A DNA stretch of 62,500 nucleotides from Mesostigma viride (lineage: Eukaryota; Streptophyta; Mesostigmatophyceae; Mesostigmatales; Mesostigmataceae): contig RPFO01000418.1 of NCBI GenBank assembly GCA_009746045.1, positions 1,543,333-1,605,832 of the forward strand, written 5' to 3'. Numbering within the stretch: position 1 is the stretch's first letter; the number at the start of each line of letters is the position of its first letter. The notes below the pieces were generated by a model. The model was not told the origin of the DNA. It searched no databases and saw only the letters and a list, made by a program, of their open reading frames with translations. Positions 52,901 to 62,500 of the stretch are shown here, in pieces. A program made the position numbers and the translations under genes.

Positions 52901-55625
52901 TACGAGGAAAGAAAGGCCGGGGTTCGCTGGTATTTTGAGGCACTACATGCCCCACCTCCTGCACACGTTTTAGAGGCAACATGTAGCGCTGCCACCTAAG
53001 CGCACACAGTGATGCATAGATTTTGGGCCAAAAGGAACTTTTTTTTAACAACTTCGCGGGTGGTCCAGCGAAAAGAACTGCTATGATGTCTTACGTCAGT
53101 GTTTATTCTTGATTACTATGTATCTGTCAGTATAAAGACATCATTTGTGTGAGAATGTATCACTGCCATATTTATGCGTCCTCGCAGGCGTGGAAGCGCT
53201 GTTGTTAACTGTTGCCTTTTACTACGGCTCCCATCTGCGGCCATGTGTCCTAACTGTTTGTCCTCGCAGGCGTGGAAATGCTCTACGAATCTGGCGCTCG
53301 CCACTTCTTCCTGGCGAACCTCCCCCCCCTGCTGCTGCTGCCTGGTTCACGGATGGTCTCCCCCCTCCTACGTGAGCTAGGGGATGAGTTTGTGCAGCAG
53401 TACGCGGAGGATTACCACAGCAGCCTGGTGCTGCCGCTGCGCTCGCGGCTCACCAACGCGACCATCACGGAAATCAACCTGCTGGGCTGCATGTACGAGA
53501 TGAACGCCAACTGCACGTTCCGAGGTGAGTTGCACGCATATTCTATCATTATTCTGTAATGTCACGAATTTCTGAGATCCCAGACCCTTGGCTGTTGGGT
53601 GCATCACGAGCGGAACGCCAAACGTTCCTTAGAACAAGTGATTATGTCTTATGACCCGCCAACTCGACATTCCGAGGTGAGCTGCATGTATGCTCTTTTT
53701 CCAAACCTGATGATCACCTTCCGATTATATTCTTTCAGAAGGATTTACCTTGCTATTTAAACACTACTGTACCGTCATGGCAGCTACCATCCATCATCCG
53801 TGCAAAGGGCACAACCCAAAGGGTGCAAGTGGCATGCAACCGGGTGCCATCTGGAGAGCGCGAGAGATGCACGTCCCATGCATGGATGATGGGTTCCAAA
53901 CTTGGGTGAGGCGCACTGGTTCTGGACGTGCTGCTGGTTACATTAACCCAAATGAGGCTAGTGAGCAGGTTTTGTATTCTGCGTCCGTCTGTTGTGGAAT
54001 GTTAACGTCGTTTAGTCTGACGCATGGCATGCCAAGGCCATCACATGGCATGGAATAGTTGTCTGGAAGAGAATGTGTGCACGGTGTCACACAAGCCAGG
54101 CGTCCCATCAAGCACTGTTGAGGAAGTAGGCGCTCAAGGAGGGAAGGGACAGCGAGGGGCAGGATGTGGGCCCCAAGAGCTGGGGCCATAGTTCAGGTAT
54201 CTGTGACTCCCGGCCCCCCCCCCCTTTTGCCAAAGGTAATCCAGCTTGGCACGCACTCAGCTGTACTATGACAAGGATGAGTCCGAACCTGCCATCGGGC
54301 AGGGGGGTAGGGTTCCGAACCTGCCATCGGGGGGTTTGAGTCGGTGGGTACACTATGGTATAACGGATGCAGGATTTGGCTGGCGTCCAGTTTAAGGGCA
54401 TCCGGGACCCCATCGCTGTCTGTCCAGTTCAGGTTAAATAGCTACTGCTACATACGTAAGTCCACCTGATCGAGCTAGGTTTGCTTACCGCTGGAACATG
54501 TGGTTTATTTAGAAGGAGCCGGCACGCACCCAAACTGTCGGGGCCCCTTAGGACACTGCCGACACTTAGCTACATTTATTATTTTGGTAGTCGTGTGATA
54601 GTAGATATGGAGCAGTATACTTCTTCTACGATACAAGTATATTGACCACGGTGGTTTCTTTCTCATTTCACGTTCGGACGAATGCCATCCATGCCTTTTG
54701 TCATGTTCTTCCTGTGGTACCTCTCACTTCCTGCCATGTCTTTCCCCGGATTGGTTAAATGGATCTCTCCCCATTGGTCAGTTGGATCTTTCCCCATTAT
54801 CTGAACCTTCTCTCCCCATTAATTAATTACTTTATAAACACGTGACTGCGTCACGTGGGTGCCAATACAAAGTAAAGGAACCTCCAACCCCTATACACAA
54901 TGAGGAGGGGGGGTGCCCTAGCTTCTCTCACTGCCCCAAGTGGGCACGCCACAGAGCGCTCTCGCCGCAGCATGGTGCCGGGGCGCAACACTGTGGGTGC
55001 AATGCAACCATGCAATACCATAGGTAGGCTGACGCTTAGCTTATGCTATAGAAAGGAAGGTATATCTCTTGCCATGATCCTTTTTATGGACTCGTGGTCC
55101 TGTGGGGTTCAGACCTCGGCTGAGTTATGGCTGTCACTTATTCGTATTGTCGTGTTCTTTGTGGGAGATCTCGGCTTTGCCTCCTGGACCACGGCTTGCG
55201 TCTCTTTTTTCCTGACGTGCTCCTTCATATTAATTCCGCGCCTGGGTTGCGTGTGCCCTCGTTGCGCAGACCTCGGCTTCACCAACTGGATCGATCCCTG
55301 CATCTTGGACAGGTTCAACGCATCCACCCCCATCTGCTCCGACCCCAGCAAGTATGTGTGGTGGGACACAGCCCACGGAACCACGGCCTTCCACAGGGTC
55401 CTTGCGGCGAAATACAAGGACGTCATTGATGGCAAGCCGAATGCCTGCCTGCTAACAAGGTGCCTGGGCGACTCTGAGACGGACAGCTGCCCGGGGGGCA
55501 ATAACGTATGCAGTATCGCGCCGCATGACCTCACCGATAGCGCCGCGGCCCGCGGTGGCCTGTCCGTGTGGGCGACGATTGGTGCCGCGCTGCTAGGAAC
55601 GATGTTCCTGGTCTTGAGCTTTTAA
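49986..55625 (+). CDS. secreted GDSL/SGNH-family esterase or lipase
   Basis: Five exons: 49986-50126, 50380-50570, 52334-52533, 53270-53524 and 55270-55625. GT-AG junctions have matching phases, giving 380 aa. A signal peptide (CLLTLWALIAGIARA) precedes block I with the nucleophile Ser (LFTYGDSW, about 40-47). Block III is IISIGGND (142-149) and block V is WWDTAHGT, whose Asp295 and His298 complete the catalytic triad. Cysteine-rich C-terminal part, then a hydrophobic tail (LSVWATIGAALLGTMFLVLSF) that could be a membrane anchor or a GPI signal. The family hydrolyses acyl esters; the substrate here is unknown. A paralogue lies convergently at 59863. The exon 3 acceptor is placed at CACAGAG|CGG by phase. 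Confidence 0.87.
54839..54857. repeat. palindrome CACGTGACTGCGTCACGTG beside an ATTA tract
   Basis: An 8-bp perfect inverted repeat with a TGC centre, next to TTAATTAATTA. It is identical to 46497-46515, with shorter or altered copies at 48490, 56551 and 25832. It lies in esterase intron 4. I read it as the 3' end of a minus-oriented LINE or a derived short element. Confidence 0.75.
55113..55205 (+). pseudogene. two decayed copies of esterase exon 5 start
   Basis: TTCAG followed by ACCTCGGCTGAG (55113), and GAG followed by ATCTCGGCTTTGCCTCCTGG (55168), precede the true start ACCTCGGCTTCACCAACTGG (55270). The same two decoys are present in the paralogue at about 60300-60355 on the minus strand, so they predate the gene duplication or moved with it. 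Confidence 0.8.
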
Positions 55626-56079
55626 TCGGCGTTGGCAGTCTGAAATCGCTGTTTGCATAAACCAGTTGCAGGTTATCTTCTGAATTCTAGCAGTCATTAA
55701 CGAACTCCGGACCCGACGTCCAACATCGCCTATGCCTCACCATATCCCAGCGACGACCTCGTGATGTTTATTATTTATTGAGTAGTATTATTTCTTTTCT
55801 CGATCAACGATCCTTATTGACTATGTAAGCCTGTCCATCGTCTATCGTTGGTTTGTTTTCAATGATCCTCACCCGGCTATCCCTGTGCGTAAATATACAT
55901 GCATGATTCGGGCCGTGGCGCCGGCCTGCAAACCTGCAACTACAGGCTAGATAGTCACCCAGGCTATCTAGCCTGCAACTACAGGCTAGATACTCACCCA
56001 GGCTATCTAGCCGGCAACTACAGGCTAGATAGCACCCTGTTTCCATTGATCTGTATGCTGACTTACCATATGCTTCCCA
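55626..56079. other. intergenic downstream of esterase, with a short tandem repeat
   Basis: Three copies of a ~34-bp unit with GCAACTACAGGCTAGATA and CACCCAGGCTATCTAGCC at about 55928-56030. The unit has an internal inverted repeat around GGCTAGATA/TATCTAGCC. No gene is seen. Confidence 0.75.
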
Positions 56080-56425
56080 TATTATTAGGCACAGGCATGC
56101 GGGCCTAGCCGGTCACCTCGCACGCACAGATCAGGTAGACACGATGGATAGCTCAGCAGGCACCAAGCCCGCCCAACCTGGGCGTTTTGTTCTCACATGG
56201 CGCGTGCCCCAGCCCGCGCGCGGCCGGGGCGCCACCCGTGGACTTTCCGGGGTAGGCTAGGCATTAACTAATTACTTAACACATGCAGTCGAGTGGGATG
56301 GTGTGGATGGAGCTAATTGTCTAAGCATGTCTGTCATCTGGAGGCAGATGGTCCGCAAGGATAGGTGGCAGGTAGTCATGAAGGAGACCACCCCCAAGTC
56401 AGTAGGGGCTCCGCGTGCATGACCA
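56080..56425 (+). mobile_element. LINE 3' fragment (plus)
   Basis: Matches the 3' part of the minus LINE in opposite orientation. It includes the TAGACACGATGGATAGCTCA and CCCGCCCAACCTGGGCG region and a short coding piece, LSVIWRQMVRKDRWQVVMKE (about 56330-56400). Confidence 0.7.
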
Positions 56426-56509
56426 ATTAGAATATATGGCATTCACAGTGATCGGTTCGTGGTGCCCAAATAATAATAATCAAGGAGACAACCAGCCCAA
56501 ACAATAATA

Positions 56510-56540
<31 letters not shown>

Positions 56541-56550
56541 CAATAATAGA

Positions 56551-58780
56551 CACGTGACTGCGCCGTGAGCATTAGTCCTCAGTGGGAGCTAGGGAAACAT
56601 GGGATGGAATGGATGATGTAAGCTATCTAGGTCCTAGTTACAGGGTTGTGGGCACGTACCACGGCCCGAATCGCTATGAATGCCATACGCGGTCACACGC
56701 GGAGCCCCCACAGACTTGGGGGTGGTCTCCTTCATAACTACTTGCCATCTATCCTTGCGTATCATCTGCCTCCATATTACAGACAAACCAGGAGGCTGCC
56801 CGGGTGCACCTTCCCGTCACGTCTCGGGTAACACATGTACCTATGCCGAGTCTATCTGACACGAAAAGTCCACGGGTGACGGCCCTGCCGCGCGCGGCCT
56901 GGGGCACGCCAGGTGAGGACATAACGCCCAGGCTGGGCGGGCTTGGTGCCAGCTAGTCTATCTGATGTGTCTACCTGATCGGTGCGGGCCAGATGCCCGG
57001 CTACGCCCAGGCGCCTGTGCCTAAGAATGTGGGAAACATATAGGGCAAATAAGCGTACAAATCCTCATTACTCATGTGCAAACCAAAGGGGATGTTACGG
57101 GCCTTGCGCAGCATCTTGGTAACGTTGCCGTCGAGTCCTTGCCGGCTCCAGCTCCTGCGTCAGTGTCCAGGTCTCGGCGCCGTAGGTCAGGATCGTCAGA
57201 ATGAGCTTGACGATCCGGGGTAGGGCGGGGTTGCTCCACCAGCGGCGGTGGTCATGGAGTTGCGCCCACGCCATGCCGATCCGTGCCGTCAGGTCGTCCT
57301 CGCAGTCTGGAAGCCAACTGCCGAGCAGCTTGAAGCGGTCTGAAGTAGGGTAGGGGACCTCGGTGTCGTCTAAGAGGCGGAGTGTGGGCGGGCCGGCCCG
57401 CCGGCCACGCCGAGAGCCAGGGCCTCCGTTTTGGGGCTGATGTCTAGACCAACCGCCCGAGCCTCGAGCGCCAGGCAGTCCAGCCAAAGTTGGGCAGACT
57501 CCGGCTTCTCGATGAGCGTGATGTCGTCGGCATACATGACCTCAGCTAGTAAATTCTGCGTGTTGGCCGCCCCCCCTTCCCCAAGCTCGTTCGTGATCAC
57601 TACCTAGGCCATGGGCACGGCCTGCAATGCTAGCAAAGCGGACACGTGCCTGGCGCATAACATAATCCACTACAATAATAAACAGGTACGGCAACAGGAC
57701 GCAACCCTGCCAGACGCCGGTCTGCAGTGGACATATTGCGGGGTAAAGCCGTGTTGAGTGCGCACCGAAGTGGTCGACCCCTCATACAGCGTGCGGATGA
57801 CGGTAATCAGGGGAGTGGGGACGTGAGCGCGATCTAGCAAGGACCGCCGGGATAGAGCGGCCCAGAGGACAGAATCAAAAGCCTTGGTGAAGTCGACGAA
57901 GATCAGGATGGCGGGAAACTCAGTCATCAGGTTGCAGGAGCTAGAGAGATTTCCTCGAAGAGGCGGCGCGCGACGCAGATGGCCATGATGGTGTTGCGCC
58001 CAGGACGAAAGCCCATTTGCATGACTTTCCCCTAGGTGACGGTCGAGATCGAGCAGAACGAAGGCGGTTGCATGAGGAGCATGCGCATGAACAACTAGCT
58101 TGAGTGTGGCGCTCTGGATACAGACTCCTCGGTAGTTGGCGGGTCGTCAGGGGAACCTTTAATTGTTTTTGTACAGCATAATATGGTAGCTGTGCTGCCA
58201 CTCAGGAACCGGCGGCGCGCCGGCAAGCAGGATCCGGTTGCAGACGTCAAGCAGGAACCCCGTGAGCGACGTCAGCTTAATCACCGGGGCTGGGAGCTGG
58301 TCAGGTCCAACGGCGGCGTAGAAACGGAGTTGCTTGGCGCGGCGGTGCTTACCTTGAGCTCGGTGAACGGCGGTAGCTCGTTGGGGTCGGCCAGGGGTTC
58401 CGTCAGGGCTGGGTATGTGTAGTCCTGCTCAGCGCGGGCGGCGTGGGCGGCGCAGGGACGCCCGCAAGCGCCAGGCGCGCGGCCGCCAGAGGGCCAAACG
58501 GCGGAGGCGGCGGGGGGGCGCCTAGCAGCCGGGACTGGGAGGAATACCACTGGTCTTGAAAGCTGTTGCTGCGGTGAGCCAGAGAGCGTCCGCGGCGCCG
58601 GCTGCGCGCCGCCGGCTGGCCGTTGGGCGTGACGCAGGCGGACCCGTCCAGGCGTACTTGCCGTGCTGGTCCTGGAGGTGGGCGAAGTACTCGCGGACAT
58701 GGAGCTCCTCCTGCTCCTTGGTCGCCTGCCGGATGGCCGAGCTTTTGAGATGGACGAATAAAGCCAAACTTTATTATACC
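56551..58780 (-). mobile_element. decayed non-LTR retrotransposon with reverse transcriptase (minus)
   Basis: From 58780 downward come a frame-broken upstream part (EELHVREYFAHLQDQHGKYA), the palm motif ILIFVDFTKAFDSVLWAALS (about 57850-57910), then VMYADDITLIEKPESAQLWL (catalytic YADD, about 57500-57540), LLGSWLPDCEDDLTARIGMA, ILTYGAETWTLTQELEP, and the C-terminal LINE end at 56690-56830. The 3' end meets CACGTGACTGCG (56551) and an AAT/ATT-rich tail. Many frameshifts and stops; not active. No endonuclease domain is seen. Confidence 0.85.
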
Positions 58781-59862
58781 ATGAGAGAGTAGATCACAAC
58801 CAACGTTCCAACAATGGCGACCCAGATGTCCTGATATCAACGTGTATGCATCGAGCATGGTCCAACGTTTTCCTGAAACGGACCAATCAAATCACAGAAT
58901 CCCAAAGTAAGATCTTTGCATCCTTCTAACTTACACACGTAACAGAACAGCTCACAAACCAGCCTGGCAGAATCTAACCATGAGATCACAGAATCTTGGT
59001 GTGCACTGAAGTCCTAAAGGACCATTTAAGACTCAACAGAACGAACCAATGAAGCAACCCCACGTGGATCAGGCCACGACCAATGAGGGTCCTAACAAGC
59101 CAGTTGGCAAAGCGCAGGCCCCAAATATCTCTTCACCTGGGAACCCTATGTATAACTTTCTCAATACTTGTCCAAAAGTCCTCAAGTAAAATCCAAACTT
59201 TTACAAAACACTGGATGTAACAACAAAATCACTTTTGCTTGTTACACTAGACTAGATCTAGATAGGTAACGTGTTCTGGCAATACTAGCTCATATCACAA
59301 GATCCAGTGTGTTCTACACTCCATCACCATACATCCCACCCTATCGCCCAGCCGCGCGTTCAGCATCAACACCTCACGTGTTCCCTACGCAGAGGGGTGG
59401 TCATGCGTTACCCCTGGCAGCTAGGGCATATGCAAATTAAATTGAAAAGAAAAAAAAAAAACGACGAAATAAAGAACAGTTCTTTTTTCATCACTTATGA
59501 TAAAATAAACAAGAAAGGTCAGCATAAAAATCAGTAAGATTCTTCCCATGATTAGTCGAAGGTGTAAGTGAGACTGCACAAATCAACGTTTTGCTGGGTA
59601 GGTCAAGCACTGGCAGCAGCATAGGATAGCTGTCACAGCCCAAAATTTCCTATCATGAATAGCATAGACTGGCCCTGGCACAGATCACTAGAGCAGGTTC
59701 TGGTGGCCTTTCATGTACATACAGGCTCCACATGGCACTAGAACAGCTAAGTGGCATTTAGAGCGACACGCAGCAGACCTCTCGATATCGGCAGACTTTA
59801 CATCCCAAAGCCAGCTGCCAAGGATAAAACCAGCTGAGAAATTGCAGGGATTATAATGTTGA
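58781..59862. other. intergenic, nothing recognised
   Basis: About 1.1 kb between the LINE and the 3' end of the second esterase gene. AT-richer than its surroundings, with a poly-A run near 59450. No coding sequence or clear repeat. Confidence 0.55.
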
Positions 59863-62500
59863 TTACAGGCTCAGGCCCAGGGACACAACTGCCAGCAGAA
59901 CGGCGCCAACCATGGCCCACATGGACACACCACCGGGGGCGGCGGCGCTGCATTCGTCGGTGCCCCCCGGACAGTCATTTGTCACTGAGTCGCCCAGACA
60001 TCCTGCAAGCAGGCAGGCATCCGACTTGCCATCGATCACGTCCTTGAACAGCCCCGCCAGCACCTCGTGGAAAGCCGTGGACGGGTGGATGTCGTCCCAC
60101 CAGACGAACTTGCTGGGGTCGGGGCAGACCGGGCTGGATGCATTGCTTCGGTCCTCGATGCATGCGGTGGTCCAGTTGGTGAAGCCGAGCTCTGCACAAC
60201 AACAAGGGCACACGCAACCCAGGCATGGTATTGATAGAAAGGAAAATGTCAGGAAAAAAGAGACACAAGCCGTGGTCCAGGTGGCCAAGCCGAGGTCTCC
60301 CACAAAGAACACGACAATACGAAGAAGAGACAGCCATAACTCAGCCGAGGTCTGAACCCCAAGGAAAGCCAAGTCCTGGAAAAGGAGGATGACAAGAGCT
60401 AACATCAGATAATGGGGGAAAGATCCATTTTACGAATGGGGAAAGATCCATTCAATCAATCGGGAGAGATCCATTTACTCATGGGGAAAGAGACGTTCAA
60501 GTTATGCAATGGGGAAAGATCCAATCAACCTACAGGGAAAGATCCATTTAACCAATGAGGAAAGATCCATTCAACCAATAGGGAAAGACATGGCAGCAAG
60601 CGAGAGACTTAAATACTAGGACCAAAGCACAACTGCACGTGAGAAGCCACCTATCGGATCAAGTCGTCAAGTATAGTAACAGCCACGCCTGGCGGCCTGT
60701 GGGCAACATTCCAGAGGAAATCCAGCTGGTGGCTGCAGCAACCATCAATGGATGTGGCAGGACACTGAGGGGAGAACGAGAAAATGTATGGGGCAGGACT
60801 GAGGCAGCTGCTGTCACCCATACAGCTGCCCGGTCCCTTACGGTTGCCTAATGCTGGTCTCAGTTACCGAGCATCTCTGCTCAATGCTCAGTAATATGAT
60901 TAGATTTAGACTTAACTTGATCTAATTTGATTTAACTGGTCCCAGTTACAAACTTGGTCAAAATCTCATCTCAGCGATCCTAAGTGAGACAACGTGTACA
61001 GACGCTAGGATTGCCAACAATGCATGGGAATGCCTTACGTCAGCTGTCTCATTTCATGACTCGGCATAAGCCACAGGTCAACAGTTCACCAATCCTGCAT
61101 GGCTTCACTTATTCCAGATAGGGCCTTCCGATGAATAGGGAATTGTCAGCCAATGTGTACAGCATAGCCAAAGCAGCAAATGTATCCTGTGTTAGCAAAC
61201 GTATCCTGCGTTAGCAAACGTATCCTGCGTTAGCAAACATATCCTGCGTTAGCAAACGTATCCTGCGTTAGCAAACGTATCCTGCGTTAGCAAACGTATC
61301 CTGCGTTAGCAAACGTATCCTGCGTTAGCTAAGGTATCCTTTGTTAGCAAACGTATCCTGCGTTAGCAAACGTATCCTGCGTTAGCTAAGGTATCCTTTG
61401 TTAGCAAACGTATCCTGCGTTAGCAAACATATCCTGCGTTAGCAAACGTATCCTGCGTTAGCAAACGTATCCTGCGTTAGCAAACGTATCCTGCGTTAGC
61501 AAACATATCCTGCGTTAGCAAACGTATCCTGCGTTAGCAAACGTATCCTGCGTTAGCAAACGTATCCTGCGTTAGCAAACATATCCTTTGTTAGCAAACG
61601 TATCCTGCGTTAGCTAAGGTATCCTGTGTTAGCAAACGTATCCTGCGTTAGCAAACGTATCCTGCGTTAGCAAACGTATCCTGTGTTAGTGCACGTATCC
61701 TGTGTTAGCAAACGTATCCTGCGTTAGCAAACGTATCCATGGCTAGGCAAAAGAAAGCTTAGGCACAAAAATGACAGAATGGGTAGGCACAGAACAGAAT
61801 GGGTAGGCATAAAAATGACGAGCATTTAGCTGCCCAGCAATAGTGTCTCAATAGACGCGATTTAATACATCCAACATACCCGGAATAAAGAGCGCGGGCA
61901 GCCTGCGAGGCGTGGTGATCTTACCTAACACTGAATTGACCTTGGAAAATTTATGCATGTCATGCAGCCACGCATTCAGACATAATGGGCGAAGGGGGAA
62001 AAAAAGTTGTCTACAAGGTACTCGTGCAATCCTCAGTGCTGCACTTGATCAGGCCAAACAGTCAGCCACCACTCGAGGGTAGATGCCTGTATGGCAGCAA
62101 CCATTCTTCAAATAGGCAGGGTTAAAAAGCCACTTGTGTGCATACTGCGGAGCGTGCACTTGCACAGTGACGCCACACTCATAACTGGCACTAATGTAGG
62201 CTCTCTCAAACACAACCTCAAGGTGGAAGCATGTGCGTCCTATCCTCTCGTAAAGTGCAGTTGGCGGCTCATAAGCCACAATAACTTGCGGCGTCCATCT
62301 CGTAGACATACCCAACTGCCAAGGGTACAGGACCTCACAAATAGGATCACACATTGGTTCGGCCTCATCACAGCGCCAGAGACACAATCGATGTGCGACG
62401 AACCTCGGAATGTGCACTTGGCGTTCATCCGATACATGCAGCCCAGCAGGTTGATCTCCGTGATGGTCGCGTTGGTGAGCCGCGAGCGCAGCGGGGTGAC
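59863..62500 (-). CDS. second GDSL/SGNH esterase, paralogue, 5' part outside the window
   Basis: Two exons are visible on the minus strand: 62500-62404 (partial at the window edge, reading RLTNATITEINLLGCMYRMN and AKCTFR) and 60191-59863. They are joined by a 2.2-kb intron (donor CCGAG|GTTCGT, acceptor TTGTGCAG|AGCTCGG, phase 1). Exon 5 has FVWWDDIHPSTAFHEVL, whose Asp and His match block V of the triad. It ends in a hydrophobic tail (GVSMWAMVGAVLLAVVSLGLSL) as in the plus-strand copy, to which it is closely similar. The two genes converge tail to tail, with LINE remains between. Blocks I to III lie beyond the window. Confidence 0.85.
61175..61737. repeat. 19-bp tandem repeat, about 29 copies, in the second esterase intron
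   Basis: Unit GTATCCTGCGTTAGCAAAC with variants GCTAAG(G) for GCAAAC(G), ACATATCC for ACGTATCC, and TTTGTT or TGTGTT for TGCGTT. Several variants are again CpG changes (ACG to ACA, GCG to GTG). Variant units recur in register, suggesting larger duplicated blocks. Confidence 0.92.
61738..62403. other. remainder of the second esterase intron near its donor
   Basis: About 670 bp of intron with no repeat array. An open frame on minus at 62049-62417 is an extension of exon 4 past its donor and not a separate gene. Confidence 0.5.

Overview
This window is nuclear DNA of a eukaryote, most likely an alga or another plastid-bearing protist. The reasons are GT-AG introns with consistent phases, a plant-like anthranilate synthase beta subunit with a transit-peptide-like N-terminus, a peroxisomal-type ABC half-transporter, a Golgi-type sulfotransferase, and decayed non-LTR retrotransposons. 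I cannot name the species; the plant-like amidotransferase weakly favours the green lineage.

Layout. 1-7.8 kb is repeat-rich: two purine GGA-type minisatellites, a 54-bp array and a 30-bp array, with one possible minus-strand exon of unknown function (1556-2343). A trpG/ASB gene lies at 7861-10609 (+, two exons). A convergent sulfotransferase gene (minus) runs from 27152 down to 11782 in four exons. Its last intron is 11,674 bp long and is almost entirely one 25/29-bp satellite. A divergent 1.2-kb spacer separates it from an ABCD-type transporter gene (+, 28374-44197, 15 exons), which has one apparent +1 frame break in a G11 run. 44.2-49.3 kb holds decayed LINE fragments in both orientations and dispersed repeats. 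A GDSL/SGNH esterase gene (+, 49986-55625, five exons) follows, then more LINE remains (56.1-58.8 kb), and then a convergent paralogue of the esterase (minus, 59863 to beyond the window end).

The joined exons translate in phase to complete proteins: about 286 aa for ASB, 508 aa for the sulfotransferase, about 751 aa for the transporter (after allowing for the frame break) and 380 aa for the esterase. The genes look functionally unrelated (tryptophan synthesis, glycan sulfation, peroxisomal acyl transport, secreted esterase) and are not an operon.

The most striking pattern is shared by all of these genes. Many introns contain several degenerate tandem copies of their own exon edges. Short pieces made of pyrimidine tract, AG and the first bases of the exon recur upstream of the true acceptor, and pieces made of exon end, GT and intron start recur downstream of the true donor, with periods of about 44 to 120 bp. 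The true site is always the copy contiguous with the exon body. This looks like intron growth by repeated duplication of splice junctions, and it surrounds each exon with decoy splice sites. I made all exon calls by eye from reading frames, splice phase and family motifs; no search was run.
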